From Vibrio agarivorans (GTDB taxonomy: Bacteria > Pseudomonadota > Gammaproteobacteria > Enterobacterales > Vibrionaceae), in contig NZ_JAUFQF010000002.1 in NCBI RefSeq assembly GCF_030409635.1, positions 186,001 through 250,000 on the forward strand: a stretch of DNA of 64,000 nucleotides, in the 5' to 3' direction. Below are positions 8,945 to 17,902 of this stretch, one piece after another. Position numbers and translations under genes: made by a program. Positions within the stretch are counted from its first letter, which is position 1, and every line of letters begins with the position of its first letter. A model generated the notes under the pieces. It was given only the letters and a program-made list of their open reading frames with translations, was not told where the DNA came from and did no database searches.

Positions 8945-9895
8945 ATGCAAAAAATCGCTGTGGTGATTCCATACTTTGGAAAGCTACCTAACTACTTTAA
9001 CCTTTATATCAATAGCTTGAAAAATACACCTTATATAGACGTGCTGTTTTTTACTGACATTGTCATCAATGAACAGTTGCCAAGTAATTTTAAGGTGATT
9101 CCAACCACTTTGCCGATGCTTGCAGAGAGAATAGAAAACAGCCTTGGGATAAAAACTAATATTAATCATCCCATTAAACTGTGTGACTTTAAACCTACGT
9201 GGGGTGAAGTATTTCGAGAAGAGCTGCAATCCTATAGCCATTGGGGATTTGGCGATATTGATGTTGTGTATGGCGATATCCCTCAATTTTTACCGCATAA
9301 CTGGCAAGATAAAGACATCGTCAGTTTTCTTCCCTACTGGCTTAGTGGCTCACTGTGCATCATAAAAAATAGCCCCAAAATGCGGACACTCTATCAGCAG
9401 AGTCGGTTTTGGCGAGAAGCACTGGAAACATCGAATCACACGGCATTTGATGAGTGTCATCACTTATATTCTGATTTAAGAAATGGCGAAAGCATTTTTG
9501 AACTCGATGATCAGCAATCATTTACTTGGGTGGTGAAAAAGAGCCACCTAAATGGTGACATCGACGCGTACTTTAGCGAGCCTGTAATCAAAGAAAAGAT
9601 ATATGTAAGGGAGTTCATCAACGTCGCGCCGGGTAAAGTCACCTTAAATGACGGGAAAGAAGTGGCTTACTATCACCTAATATGTGAGAAAAACCTAATG
9701 TCGTTTGAGCTTATTGAAGGGCAAGTGCCAGAAACGTTCATCATTGATAGGCAAGGGTTTCACTACCAAACTCACTTCCATCGCCCTGGGTATCGTGTAG
9801 TTAAAAGCATCGCCGGCTCTGGGTTATTTACCGTTCAACAAATTAGTCGAGGCATAAGAAAATTCAAACGCACGTTTAATTTAGCCCAACAGTAA
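8945..9895 (+). CDS. DUF6625-type protein, putative glycosyltransferase-like, in the matrix operon
   Basis: This 316-residue soluble protein starts 22 bp after the membrane fusion gene. The N-terminus (MQKIAVVIPYFGKLPNYF) and the GFGDIDVVYGD motif near residue 100 resemble the nucleotide-sugar and metal (DID) positions of GT-A enzymes; this layout is typical of the DUF6625 family found in polysaccharide loci. No signal peptide or membrane helix is seen. A role in modifying the polysaccharide or the matrix protein is inferred from context. The known cabABC operon is described with three genes, so this fourth member is unexplained. Confidence 0.65.
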   Translation: MQKIAVVIPYFGKLPNYFNLYINSLKNTPYIDVLFFTDIVINEQLPSNFKVIPTTLPMLAERIENSLGIKTNINHPIKLCDFKPTWGEVFREELQSYSHWGFGDIDVVYGDIPQFLPHNWQDKDIVSFLPYWLSGSLCIIKNSPKMRTLYQQSRFWREALETSNHTAFDECHHLYSDLRNGESIFELDDQQSFTWVVKKSHLNGDIDAYFSEPVIKEKIYVREFINVAPGKVTLNDGKEVAYYHLICEKNLMSFELIEGQVPETFIIDRQGFHYQTHFHRPGYRVVKSIAGSGLFTVQQISRGIRKFKRTFNLAQQ

Positions 9896-9927
9896 ATTAG
9901 CCACTGCTTAATTATAACCAAAAACAA

Positions 9928-9969
9928 AGATAATCACCTGCAAATGAATTAATCTTCGGGTGATTATCT
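9928..9969. terminator. Bidirectional terminator-like hairpin between convergent genes
   Basis: An 11-bp perfect stem (AGATAATCACC, 9928-9938, with GGTGATTATCT, 9959-9969) encloses a 20-nt loop. It lies between the end of the DUF6625 gene and the end of the convergent LuxR-type gene. The flanks are A-rich on the left and mixed on the right, so efficiency is uncertain. Confidence 0.55.
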
Positions 9970-9999
9970 ATTGTTGAGAAAACCATTGTTCAAAAAATA

Positions 10000-10686
10000 T
10001 CAGAGATTTTTCTTTGCCCAAGACATCGCTTGCGTTCTATTTTTAACCTCTAGCTTTTTAAAGATATTGTACAGGTGTGACTTAATTGTATGCTCACTGA
10101 CAAACAGAGAGTCTGCAATTTCTATATTAGAGCCTCCTGATTTAAGGGATTCTAATATTTCCAACTCTCGTCGAGTTAATTCTGCGGCCAGGCAATCATC
10201 TTTCTCTACTTGAGTCACACTATTTTCATAGTGATTAATGAGCATATCTACGAGCTTCCTCGGTAGCCAGTTTTCACCCTTCGAGATAGCGCACAAACCG
10301 TTACAAACATGCTCCAAAGAGTCCTGTGCTGAAAAAGAGCCGCGTAGAGAGCGCCACCTCAATACTTCATTCACGTCCATTTCACCTTCATGGTTCAATA
10401 ACACTGTCCCTGCCACTGATTCACTATTACGCAAGACCTCACAACAACTATGGTCAAGCCCTGTGGAAGCGATATCAATAATGACGATACTGTTAGACGG
10501 GAATGAAAAATCTGAAAGTGAGGTTGATGTCGGGAGAATCTCAATCAACATTTGAGTTTTGTCTTGCAGCATTCGGCGGAAATTTTCGCTCTGTAAACTG
10601 CTTTGTGTGACAAGGAAAACGGAGGGTTGTACCACTTCCGCCTGGGATAACGCCTGAGCCAACGGCATATGATAAGTATTGTCCAT
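10000..10686 (-). CDS. LuxR/CsgD-family transcriptional regulator (VpsT/BrpT-like), variant WLPR motif
   Basis: The protein has 228 residues: a degenerate receiver-like N-terminal domain (about 20-145) that keeps no full phosphoacceptor pocket, and a C-terminal LuxR helix-turn-helix (about 168-225; LTRRELEILESLKSGGSN, HTIKSHLYNIFKKL). WLPR at 140-143 sits where VpsT-type proteins carry the c-di-GMP-binding W-[F/L/T]-[T/S/N]-R motif; proline at the third position is a deviation. It is convergent to the matrix operon and in tandem with a second regulator of the same family. By analogy with BrpT and CpsQ it should activate exopolysaccharide and matrix genes. Confidence 0.8.
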   Translation of the reverse strand: MDNTYHMPLAQALSQAEVVQPSVFLVTQSSLQSENFRRMLQDKTQMLIEILPTSTSLSDFSFPSNSIVIIDIASTGLDHSCCEVLRNSESVAGTVLLNHEGEMDVNEVLRWRSLRGSFSAQDSLEHVCNGLCAISKGENWLPRKLVDMLINHYENSVTQVEKDDCLAAELTRRELEILESLKSGGSNIEIADSLFVSEHTIKSHLYNIFKKLEVKNRTQAMSWAKKNL

Positions 10687-10961
10687 AATTTATAATCCAA
10701 TCGATGTAGGGGTAATTTTTCCCTTCATTCCTTTCTAGCACTAAAAGTAGCAGATAGGTGCTAAATATATCGATATCAAACTATGAATCAAAGTGATTAG
10801 TATTGACAAATAAACGGCATCTCAGAGTTGAGAAATATTTGCGTTTATAAAGCAAGAATGAACCAGAACTATCGCAGTATTTTATCTTTACTAACATAAA
10901 CTATTGAACTAAGAAACAACCGCCTAAAACGTAATTATACTTAATTTAAATATGGTTATTG

Positions 10962-11651
10962 TTAACTTAACTCTTCCATACCAATATTGTTATTGGCCCA
11001 AAGAAGAGCTTGTAGTCGATTTTTTGCATTTATCTTTTTAAAAATATTGTGCAGGTGGGTTTTGACCGTGTTTTCACTGACAAACAGTTCATCCGCTATC
11101 TGGTGATTTGACGCTCCGTGTCCCAATAGACGGATAATCTGTTTTTCGCGTTTGGTAAGGCTTTGATAGGTTGAAGAGGTGCTGACACTATGACTATTGC
11201 GATAGTGCATGATGTATTGCTGTGCAAGCTTACGCGACAACCACATTTCCCCTTCGAGGATCTTGGTCATCCCTTTCACTAGGTTGCGTAGGTCATCTTG
11301 TAGATAGAAGACCCCCACTAAGTCTCGCCAGCGAAAGATTGCATTGAATGAAATGTCTGATGGGCAATTGATCAAGACTTCCTGAAGCGGCCGAGCAATG
11401 TCCGCTTTTAATGAACTATAAAAATTGGCATCTTCTTCACTGAGGCTTGAGTAGTCGAGAATCACAATACTGTTTTCTTTCACACCCCACGAATGAGACG
11501 CACCTTCAGCGTGCATTCCTAGTTTTAACTCTGAAAACGGTAACACTTCGACCATCACTTGCAAGTTAGACTCTAGAGACTCTTTAAATAAGTTCGACTG
11601 CATACTGACATCCGCCAGTAGTATGATTTCCGTCGATTCTTCTTGCTTCAT
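10962..11651 (-). CDS. LuxR/CsgD-family transcriptional regulator (VpsT/BrpT/CpsQ-like) with WLSR motif
   Basis: The 229-residue protein has the same architecture as its neighbour: a degenerate receiver-like domain (about 5-142) and a LuxR helix-turn-helix (about 168-222; LTKREKQIIRLLGHGASN, NTVKTHLHNIFKKI). WLSR at 137-140 matches the VpsT-family c-di-GMP-binding consensus. It is transcribed before the 10686-10000 gene on the same strand with 275 bp between them, so the two are likely duplicated, separately promoted regulators. A role as c-di-GMP-responsive activator of the adjacent exopolysaccharide and matrix operons is inferred from family knowledge and location. Confidence 0.82.
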   Translation of the reverse strand: MKQEESTEIILLADVSMQSNLFKESLESNLQVMVEVLPFSELKLGMHAEGASHSWGVKENSIVILDYSSLSEEDANFYSSLKADIARPLQEVLINCPSDISFNAIFRWRDLVGVFYLQDDLRNLVKGMTKILEGEMWLSRKLAQQYIMHYRNSHSVSTSSTYQSLTKREKQIIRLLGHGASNHQIADELFVSENTVKTHLHNIFKKINAKNRLQALLWANNNIGMEELS

Positions 11652-11932
11652 TTAAGCGTCTCCTTCGCTCGAATTTATCTTGAGGGTAATTCGTTGCTGC
11701 ACTAACGACTTACCTCCTGTTGCACTGTAAAGATAGCTTAACAGGCTTAAACATCGTCAATAGCGTTAAATTAGTATGAACAACCGTATGAAAGTGCTAT
11801 ATCAAGACTAAGCTCATCTAAGATAGTTAGCACTTTCGTATATTGTTCATTATCGGCACGGATTAACTAACTAGTCTCTCCGGTCATTTTTCGTTTAAAA
11901 TTACCTAGACACTCCCAAATTCAGATAATCCT

Positions 11933-13612
11933 ATGTCTTCGTTTCCAGCTTGCTTCCATACTTTTACTCAACCCACTGAGCACATAGCGCTACCAGAAAA
12001 GTTCACGTTTCCGTTTTTTTATCAGCCTCACGCCATCGCCACGCTGGCAGCTAAAGCATTGATGGACCAACTTCAACAGCCAGGCACGCCGTTTGTGCAT
12101 CAATTTCAGTGTGAAGACGAAAGACAGAGCAACGGTAAAATGTTTGGGGTATTAGTCGTCCGTCATTTCAGTGGGCATCTGGGCTACCTGCAAGGATTCT
12201 CTGGCAAGATAGACGATAACAATCACCATCAAGGCTTTGTGCCTCCGGTGTTTGATATGCTTGAGGAGCAAGGCTTTTTCCGTAAGGAGATGGAGCATAT
12301 CAACCAAGTCACGGCGCTTCTGAGCCAAGCTGAAAGTGACATTGCGCTTCCAGAACTCAGTCAACAGCTCAATGTGATAACCCAGCAAGCCGAACACGAA
12401 GTGGAATCACTGCGCCAAATGACCATTGAGCGCAGAGCGCAACGGAAGTTAGCGCGTGAAAGCGCAGAGCATTTAACCGATTCAGAAAAGCAACAACTCA
12501 TTGAGCAACTCGGTAAAGAGAGCGTGGCAGACAAGAATGCCCTCAAGCACCTAAAGCAGCACTGGCAAGCACAAATCGATGAGGCTCAACAGTTACTTAA
12601 CCATAAGCGCGCCGATATTACTGCGCTAAAAAAACAACGCGCGACACTGTCCAACCAACTTCAACACCAACTGTTCAAACGCTACCGCTTCTTGAACGGC
12701 ATGGGCGAGCACAAAGATCTCGTCGATATTTTTGCCGGTACCAGCACACCGACGCCTCCAGCAGGGGCAGGCGAATGTGCCGCGCCTAAATTATTGCATT
12801 ACGCCTACTCAAATAATCTACAGCCTATCGCATTAGCAGAGTTCTGGTGGGGTACATCACCCAAATCTGAGATTCGTAAGCACAAGCAATATTACCCAGC
12901 ATGCCAAAGTAAATGCCAACCGATCTTAGGCCACATGCTGCAAGGACTTGAGGTGGATGATAACCCTCTGCTGATCAACCCAGCCCAAAACAAGCCATTG
13001 GAAATTCTCTACCACGATGATGCGATTGTCGTTGTCAACAAGCCCGCAAATTTTCTATCCGTGCCAGGCAAACACATAAAAGATTCTGCGTTTACTCGTC
13101 TTGAAGCTGACTATCCTGATTGCGAGGGCCCTTTTGTCATCCATCGTTTAGACATGGCGACCTCTGGTATTTTGGTGTTTGCTCTTACTAGACGCGCCAA
13201 TAAAAGCCTGCAAAAGCAGTTTATCTCGCGCACTGTAAGCAAGCGCTATGTTGCGAAGATTGCACGAAAAGATATCGCAGACACTGGCCGTATCGAACTG
13301 CCAATGCGTGGCGATCCATTTGATCGGCCTCGTCAACTGGTGTGTTATGAACATGGCAAGCACGCTTTAACAACTTGGCAAGTAAAAACACGCGATGAAG
13401 CAGGCACCACCTTATATTTGCACCCCCATACCGGGCGCACGCATCAATTAAGGGTTCACTGTGCGCATCACTTGGGTTTTGACAGCCCAATTATCGGCGA
13501 CACGCTATATGGTGAGCCGAACCAGCGTCTTTACTTACATGCTGAGAGTCTCAGCTTTGAGCATCCCTACACCAAAGAGCCGCTGCACTTTCAGGTAGAT
13601 GCAGATTTTTAG
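11933..13612 (+). CDS. RluA-family RNA pseudouridine synthase with long N-terminal coiled-coil extension
   Basis: This 559-residue protein is about twice the length of simple RluA enzymes. The catalytic domain occupies about residues 350-555, with the RluA signature HRLDMATSGILVFALT whose aspartate is the catalytic nucleophile, and the TGRTHQLRVHC motif. Residues about 120-250 are a charged, Gln-rich coiled coil. An N-terminal domain of about 100 residues precedes it. It should isomerise uridine in rRNA or tRNA; the target is unknown. The gene stands alone between a long leader (11652-11932) and a HAD gene 84 bp downstream. No clear Shine-Dalgarno sequence precedes the ATG. Confidence 0.85.
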   Translation: MSSFPACFHTFTQPTEHIALPEKFTFPFFYQPHAIATLAAKALMDQLQQPGTPFVHQFQCEDERQSNGKMFGVLVVRHFSGHLGYLQGFSGKIDDNNHHQGFVPPVFDMLEEQGFFRKEMEHINQVTALLSQAESDIALPELSQQLNVITQQAEHEVESLRQMTIERRAQRKLARESAEHLTDSEKQQLIEQLGKESVADKNALKHLKQHWQAQIDEAQQLLNHKRADITALKKQRATLSNQLQHQLFKRYRFLNGMGEHKDLVDIFAGTSTPTPPAGAGECAAPKLLHYAYSNNLQPIALAEFWWGTSPKSEIRKHKQYYPACQSKCQPILGHMLQGLEVDDNPLLINPAQNKPLEILYHDDAIVVVNKPANFLSVPGKHIKDSAFTRLEADYPDCEGPFVIHRLDMATSGILVFALTRRANKSLQKQFISRTVSKRYVAKIARKDIADTGRIELPMRGDPFDRPRQLVCYEHGKHALTTWQVKTRDEAGTTLYLHPHTGRTHQLRVHCAHHLGFDSPIIGDTLYGEPNQRLYLHAESLSFEHPYTKEPLHFQVDADF

Positions 13613-13696
13613 AGGCTTAGGCGTTGTTTTAATCCTTGGTGACGGCATCAGCAATATGCGACAATGATCACTGATTTGAACTGTGCGTGAATACTG

Positions 13697-14356
13697 ATGA
13701 ACTTTAAAGCAGCAATTTTTGATATGGATGGGCTTTTGCTCGATACCGAGCAGGTGTGTATGAGGATCTTTGAGCAAGCCTGTCATGCCGTAGGCGCCCC
13801 TTTCTTAAAAGAGACCTATTTATCGATCATTGGCTGCAATGCACAGCGTATCAATCAAATTTTAACCGAAGGTTACGCACCCTACATCGATTATCAGAAA
13901 ATCCACGTTGAATGGCGTGAACGCTACAACGCGGTTGTATTACACCAAGCGATTCCCGTTCGTTCTGGTGTGATTGAAATGCTGGAATGGCTACAAGAGC
14001 ACAACATTCCTTGCGCCGTTGCTACGTCAACACAGAAGGATGTCGCTGAAGTCAAACTCAAGCTTGCTGGGCTCGATGGCTATTTTGCAAACATCACCAC
14101 TGGATGTGAAGTCACTCACAGCAAGCCTGCGCCCGAGATCTATCAGCTGGCCGCACAACGCCTTAATATCAGTGCCAATGACTGTATTGCGTTTGAGGAT
14201 TCGAATAATGGAGTCAAAGCGGCGGTTGCTGCAGGCATGGCCACTTTCCAAATCCCTGACCTGGTTGAGCCTTCACAAGAAGTCATAAAGCTAGGTCACG
14301 CCATCTTACCCACAATGGGGGATGTTTTAAGCCACTTACAAACGAAAGTCGCTTGA
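13697..14356 (+). CDS. HAD-superfamily phosphatase (beta-phosphoglucomutase/GS1-like subfamily)
   Basis: This 219-residue cytosolic HAD hydrolase has all four motifs: FDMDGLLLDTE (motif I, nucleophile Asp9), VATST (motif II), the lysine of KPAPEIY (motif III) and EDSNNGVKAA (motif IV). A helical cap domain lies between motifs I and II. Close relatives are sugar-phosphate or pseudouridine-5'-phosphate phosphatases. The neighbouring pseudouridine synthase makes a pseudouridine-phosphate substrate attractive, but that is inference. Substrate cannot be assigned from sequence. Confidence 0.88.
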   Translation: MNFKAAIFDMDGLLLDTEQVCMRIFEQACHAVGAPFLKETYLSIIGCNAQRINQILTEGYAPYIDYQKIHVEWRERYNAVVLHQAIPVRSGVIEMLEWLQEHNIPCAVATSTQKDVAEVKLKLAGLDGYFANITTGCEVTHSKPAPEIYQLAAQRLNISANDCIAFEDSNNGVKAAVAAGMATFQIPDLVEPSQEVIKLGHAILPTMGDVLSHLQTKVA

Positions 14357-14464
14357 ACAAGTAACTTGAACAAGTAACTAGTCTCAGCATCAGGGCATTA
14401 CTATTAGAGTACTGCCCCATTCTTATGCTTGCTCAGTCCCAGCTATTGTCTCTGAAACTCAGTT

Positions 14465-15193
14465 CTATTTAAATTCATAAGTGTATGAGAAACCGATAAA
14501 GTCGCGCTTACCGAAATCATCATCACTGTAAACACCAAACGTATTAAACGACTGATTGGTGTTGATCTTATAGCTCACTCCCCCACCGAGCCAGTAGCCG
14601 CTATAGTCATCTGAGCCTTTGTTCGCGCCACCAAAGCCCATCATTGACCAGTTTTCTGATAAAGGACGCAAACCAAACATACCTACATAACCACCGTGTG
14701 AGGCTTTTGGCGTTAACACATAATCTTCTAAGATATCGTCACTGCTCTCTTGACGTTCAAAGAACTCTCCATCGTTGTAGCTATATCCCGCCATCGGGAA
14801 CAGCTGAATACCAAGAGGCTGGATATTAAAGTGGCTCAGTGGAATAAAAGTACCAATGCTGTAGTTGTTGCGATATGCCCCATCATCATAATCATTGCGA
14901 CTGAAGTTGAAGTTAACGATCCCCATCGGCAACAACCAAGAACCTCCAATCCGCCACTCGTCACCGTCAGTACTAACACGACCATTGATCATGCGTGCCT
15001 CATCAAGGCCTACCGAGCCAGAGACTTTCCATGAATCATCAGCGTAACTGACACCCGCCTTGGTGACAATCTTAGTTGGGTCTTCATGGTGTTTCTCTTC
15101 AGCAAGTACAGTCGAAATATGCAAAGCAGAGAGAAGAATTATTGCTTTGGAGGTTTTTTGTATCAGAATTGTCATATCAGCATTTCTAGGCAT
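14465..15193 (-). CDS. Outer-membrane beta-barrel-like protein of unknown function
   Basis: I do not recognise the family. The 242-residue protein has a hydrophobic signal peptide (MTILIQKTSKAIILLSALH, cleavage near LAEEK), then alternating amphipathic strands rich in Gly, Tyr, Ser and Asn, and it ends in a FSYTYEFK strand compatible with outer-membrane insertion. The upstream ATG at 15193 and an in-frame ATG at 15175 are both possible; the latter starts directly at the signal peptide. It is divergent from a LysR-type regulator, which may control it across the 200-bp intergenic region. Confidence 0.6.
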   Translation of the reverse strand: MPRNADMTILIQKTSKAIILLSALHISTVLAEEKHHEDPTKIVTKAGVSYADDSWKVSGSVGLDEARMINGRVSTDGDEWRIGGSWLLPMGIVNFNFSRNDYDDGAYRNNYSIGTFIPLSHFNIQPLGIQLFPMAGYSYNDGEFFERQESSDDILEDYVLTPKASHGGYVGMFGLRPLSENWSMMGFGGANKGSDDYSGYWLGGGVSYKINTNQSFNTFGVYSDDDFGKRDFIGFSYTYEFK

Positions 15194-15394
15194 TCACTCA
15201 GCATATCCATCCGATTGATATGTTGATTGGTTGTTATGATTGAAAATGACTACCTGTCCATGCCGACATTTTCGCAACCTAATCTTATCAAAAGTCATTA
15301 TTCCAGTTAGAATATTCGATATTACAAACAAACGGTCACTTGTTAATCAACTTCGGTTGACATATTGATTTTACAAATTTTTCCCCAGGTGTTT

Positions 15395-16225
15395 ATGCAA
15401 GATCTTAATGCTCTCCATGTCTTTGTTGCTCTATTCGACACGAAATCCACTCAAAAAGCAGCAAAAAAGCTTGGGCGCTCTCAATCCTATGTTTCAAAAA
15501 CACTGGCGCAGCTTCGCGAAGAGTTAGCAGATCCTCTTTTCATTAGAAGTCGAAATGGTTTAATCCCAACCAGTTATGCTTCATCAATTGAGCGAAAATT
15601 GAGAAATGCTCTTGAGCAGGTCAGCATTTCGCTGGAGCCTGAACAGTTTAACCCTCGTAACATAGATAGTGTCTGTATTCATATGGTGGAGCCATACATT
15701 ATCCACATCGGGAAAAAGCTCATTGATAGGATTCGTCAAGAGTCAAACACCACGATTATTTTGCGACAATGGACGCGAAATAGTGAGCAACTCATTCTTG
15801 AGGAAGATGTCGATATTGGCCTGCACATTTTGAGTGACAAGCCGCAAGACTTCTATCAAAAGAAGCTCCATTCAAGTGCAGGGTATTTGAGAGGGAAAAC
15901 AGACGGTGAGTATGTCAAATTTATCGTTGCAGGCGTAAATGAATACACCAACTATTATCAGCACTTGTTGCCGGATACAGAAGCCAATATTATCATTGAC
16001 CATCACGGGCTGATGGAGCAGCTAATGACGAACTACTGCACTTTATCCTACCACCCGATGAAAGAGCCAGATCCTCAGTTTAAGCTCAACATTGACGCAG
16101 CACTGATCACAAAGTCCACCCGCCGTTACTCAAACAAGATACAGTGGCTGTCTGAGCTTATTTCAGAGCTCGTTGATGAGTTTCTGCAGTCCAAATTGCC
16201 ACTTTATCCACCCACCCCTAAATGA
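15395..16225 (+). CDS. LysR-family transcriptional regulator
   Basis: This 276-residue protein starts at ATG 15395, preceded by CAGGTG; an upstream TTG is rejected because the family N-terminus begins at MQDLNALHVFVALFD. The winged helix-turn-helix is clear (TQKAAKKLGRSQSYVSKTL, about 20-40; DPLFIRSRNGLIPT), followed by a shorter than usual effector domain. It is divergent from the outer-membrane gene and convergent to the HlyD/membrane pair, and either could be its target. Its last codons and stop lie inside a 50-nt perfect palindrome. Confidence 0.85.
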   Translation: MQDLNALHVFVALFDTKSTQKAAKKLGRSQSYVSKTLAQLREELADPLFIRSRNGLIPTSYASSIERKLRNALEQVSISLEPEQFNPRNIDSVCIHMVEPYIIHIGKKLIDRIRQESNTTIILRQWTRNSEQLILEEDVDIGLHILSDKPQDFYQKKLHSSAGYLRGKTDGEYVKFIVAGVNEYTNYYQHLLPDTEANIIIDHHGLMEQLMTNYCTLSYHPMKEPDPQFKLNIDAALITKSTRRYSNKIQWLSELISELVDEFLQSKLPLYPPTPK

Positions 16226-16263
16226 AAAAGAGAAGCCTAGGCTTCTCTTTTTCATTTAGGGGT
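16214..16263. terminator. 50-nt perfect palindrome acting as bidirectional terminator
   Basis: The two 25-nt halves (16214-16238 and 16239-16263) are exact reverse complements with no loop; the centre is AAGCCTAGGCTT. A run of five A and the complementary five T inside each arm give U-tracts on both strands. It overlaps the last codons and stop of the LysR gene and lies 10 bp before the stop of the convergent HlyD-family gene. Confidence 0.85.
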
Positions 16264-16273
16264 TCTATTAACA

Positions 16274-17305
16274 CTAAAGTGCTGATAGATAAGCTTTGTA
16301 AGACTTCAAGCGCACGGTTGCACCACCAATGATATCCATAAACCCTAGCATTGGGTGAGGTTTTTCAGCAGAAACCCAACCAGAACCCGTTGCACCGATA
16401 GGAACGATATAACCTTCCGGCTCTTCAAACTCAATGATTACCGTACGGCCATGTGTACCCATGTTATTGCCAACGTGTTGACGAACATGTTGTGTACCAT
16501 TAATCACTGACACGCGCGCTTCACCGGTGCCCGCAGTCACACTGTGTACACGACCACGAAAGATTTCACCCGGGTAAGCATCAATATAGAACTCTGCAAA
16601 CTGGCCAGCTTTAATACCTTTATAGCTTTGATCCGCAATACGCATCTCCACAAACTTTTTACTGGTATCGTAAAGGTGCATGTTACCTACGCGCGTACCG
16701 TCAGTAATGTTAGCAATGGACATCTGGCCATCAAACGGTGCACGAATTTCACGACGTTCATTTTGCCACTGTGCTGTAGCGATCTGAGCTTCAATCGATT
16801 TGATTTGCGCATTGGCAGAAGCAATTTTAGCGACATGTGAATCAATTCGAGTACGGATGTTGTCACGCTCTTGCTCTTGGGCGTAATCATTCAAACGCTG
16901 TAGACGATCAAGCGTCTTTTTATCATTCTCAATCTGGTGATTAACTGCAAGAATCTCAGCCTCTGCAGCAGCGCGCTGTGCTTCTAGGCCACGGATTTGA
17001 GAGTCTGTATCCACATCTTTCAATGTGTAGATCAAATCGCCTTTTTTCACTTGTTGGTTGTGAGTAACGAAAACACGCTCAACCTCTTGACCAAGCAACG
17101 GGCTAAGCACAGCATGCGGTGCTTTAACTGTTGTGCTGTCCGTCAAATCAGCAGGCGACCAAAAACGGTGCGCAGTAAACAGCATAAAGGCGAGGAAGAA
17201 ACCTGTACCAATCATAACGGTGGCATTTTTTAGCGTCCAACGAACCAAGCCAGACTTAACCAGTAACCAACAAATTAGGATATATGGCAGCATAATCTCT
17301 TTCAT
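16274..17305 (-). CDS. HlyD-family (EmrA/YibH-like) membrane fusion protein without a linked pump
   Basis: The protein has 343 residues with a hydrophobic N-terminus (about 5-45) that anchors it in the inner membrane. A biotinyl/lipoyl segment (VKAPHAVLSPLLGQEVERVF) follows, then an alpha-helical hairpin (about 105-185), the second lipoyl half (EIRAPFDGQMSIANI) and a beta-barrel domain. AGAGGAG precedes the ATG. It starts 4 bp after the small membrane protein gene upstream, so the two are one operon. There is no MFS or ABC partner nearby, as with E. coli YibH/YiaV. Substrate unknown. Confidence 0.85.
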   Translation of the reverse strand: MKEIMLPYILICWLLVKSGLVRWTLKNATVMIGTGFFLAFMLFTAHRFWSPADLTDSTTVKAPHAVLSPLLGQEVERVFVTHNQQVKKGDLIYTLKDVDTDSQIRGLEAQRAAAEAEILAVNHQIENDKKTLDRLQRLNDYAQEQERDNIRTRIDSHVAKIASANAQIKSIEAQIATAQWQNERREIRAPFDGQMSIANITDGTRVGNMHLYDTSKKFVEMRIADQSYKGIKAGQFAEFYIDAYPGEIFRGRVHSVTAGTGEARVSVINGTQHVRQHVGNNMGTHGRTVIIEFEEPEGYIVPIGATGSGWVSAEKPHPMLGFMDIIGGATVRLKSYKAYLSAL

Positions 17306-17309
17306 GTGA

Positions 17310-17840
17310 TTACTCCTCTGTTACTTTTGTTGTTGACTTAGTGTCATTACTCTCTGGATTCACACCTTTACGAATAATGTTCGAAATACTATCAGCTAAT
17401 ACATCCCAACGAGCGAATGCGATAATGATGGCTAAAACCCACCATGCCTTGTTGATAAACAAACCACACAAAGAGAGGGCAAAAACAATTTGGGTGTGAG
17501 CAGAAGACATTTCGTGCGCTTTATGCACCGCAACTTCATGCAGTTGCCAAAGCAAGTAGATGACGTACACAACAATCGCGACGGTCACGAAGAAGACAAA
17601 ACCCATAAACACTTCAGAGTCGAGCAGACGCAAAATGGTTGGGTAGCCATTTAAGAAGTACTCTTCAGGTAAGTCTTTACCGTGAATTTTACCTAGCTTG
17701 GCAAGCAGCAAAGAAGAGCCGACCAATGTACCAAGAATCACCACTGCTTTTATCAAAAACAGGATGATGCCTTTTATCATCCCTAGAAAACTGAACTTGT
17801 CTTCTTTCCTTGAAGGTTCGTCTTTTCTATCTTCAGACAT
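17310..17840 (-). CDS. Small inner-membrane protein paired with the HlyD-family protein
   Basis: The family is not recognised. It has 176 residues from ATG 17840, with AAGGTG as ribosome-binding site nine bases upstream. The N-terminus is charged (MSEDRKDEPSRKEDK). Hydrophobic segments lie at about residues 20-48, 75-100 and 113-140, and the tail is polar and Thr/Ser rich. It is co-transcribed with the HlyD-family gene 4 bp downstream, resembling the E. coli yiaW-yiaV and yibI-yibH arrangements of small membrane protein plus HlyD, though it is longer than those DUF3302 proteins. A joint role in export or envelope homeostasis is inferred. Confidence 0.65.
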   Translation of the reverse strand: MSEDRKDEPSRKEDKFSFLGMIKGIILFLIKAVVILGTLVGSSLLLAKLGKIHGKDLPEEYFLNGYPTILRLLDSEVFMGFVFFVTVAIVVYVIYLLWQLHEVAVHKAHEMSSAHTQIVFALSLCGLFINKAWWVLAIIIAFARWDVLADSISNIIRKGVNPESNDTKSTTKVTEE

Positions 17841-17902
17841 GATGTATTTCACCTTAATGATTGTTACTGAAAATGATAATACCCTGCTGGGTTGGTAAAT
17901 AT

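Noticed and set aside
14354..14416. Direct repeat TGAACAAGTAACT and a GGGCA/TGCCC hairpin after the HAD gene
   Set aside because: The repeat has only two copies and the 5-bp stem has a long loop, so neither is good evidence for a terminator or an insertion scar.
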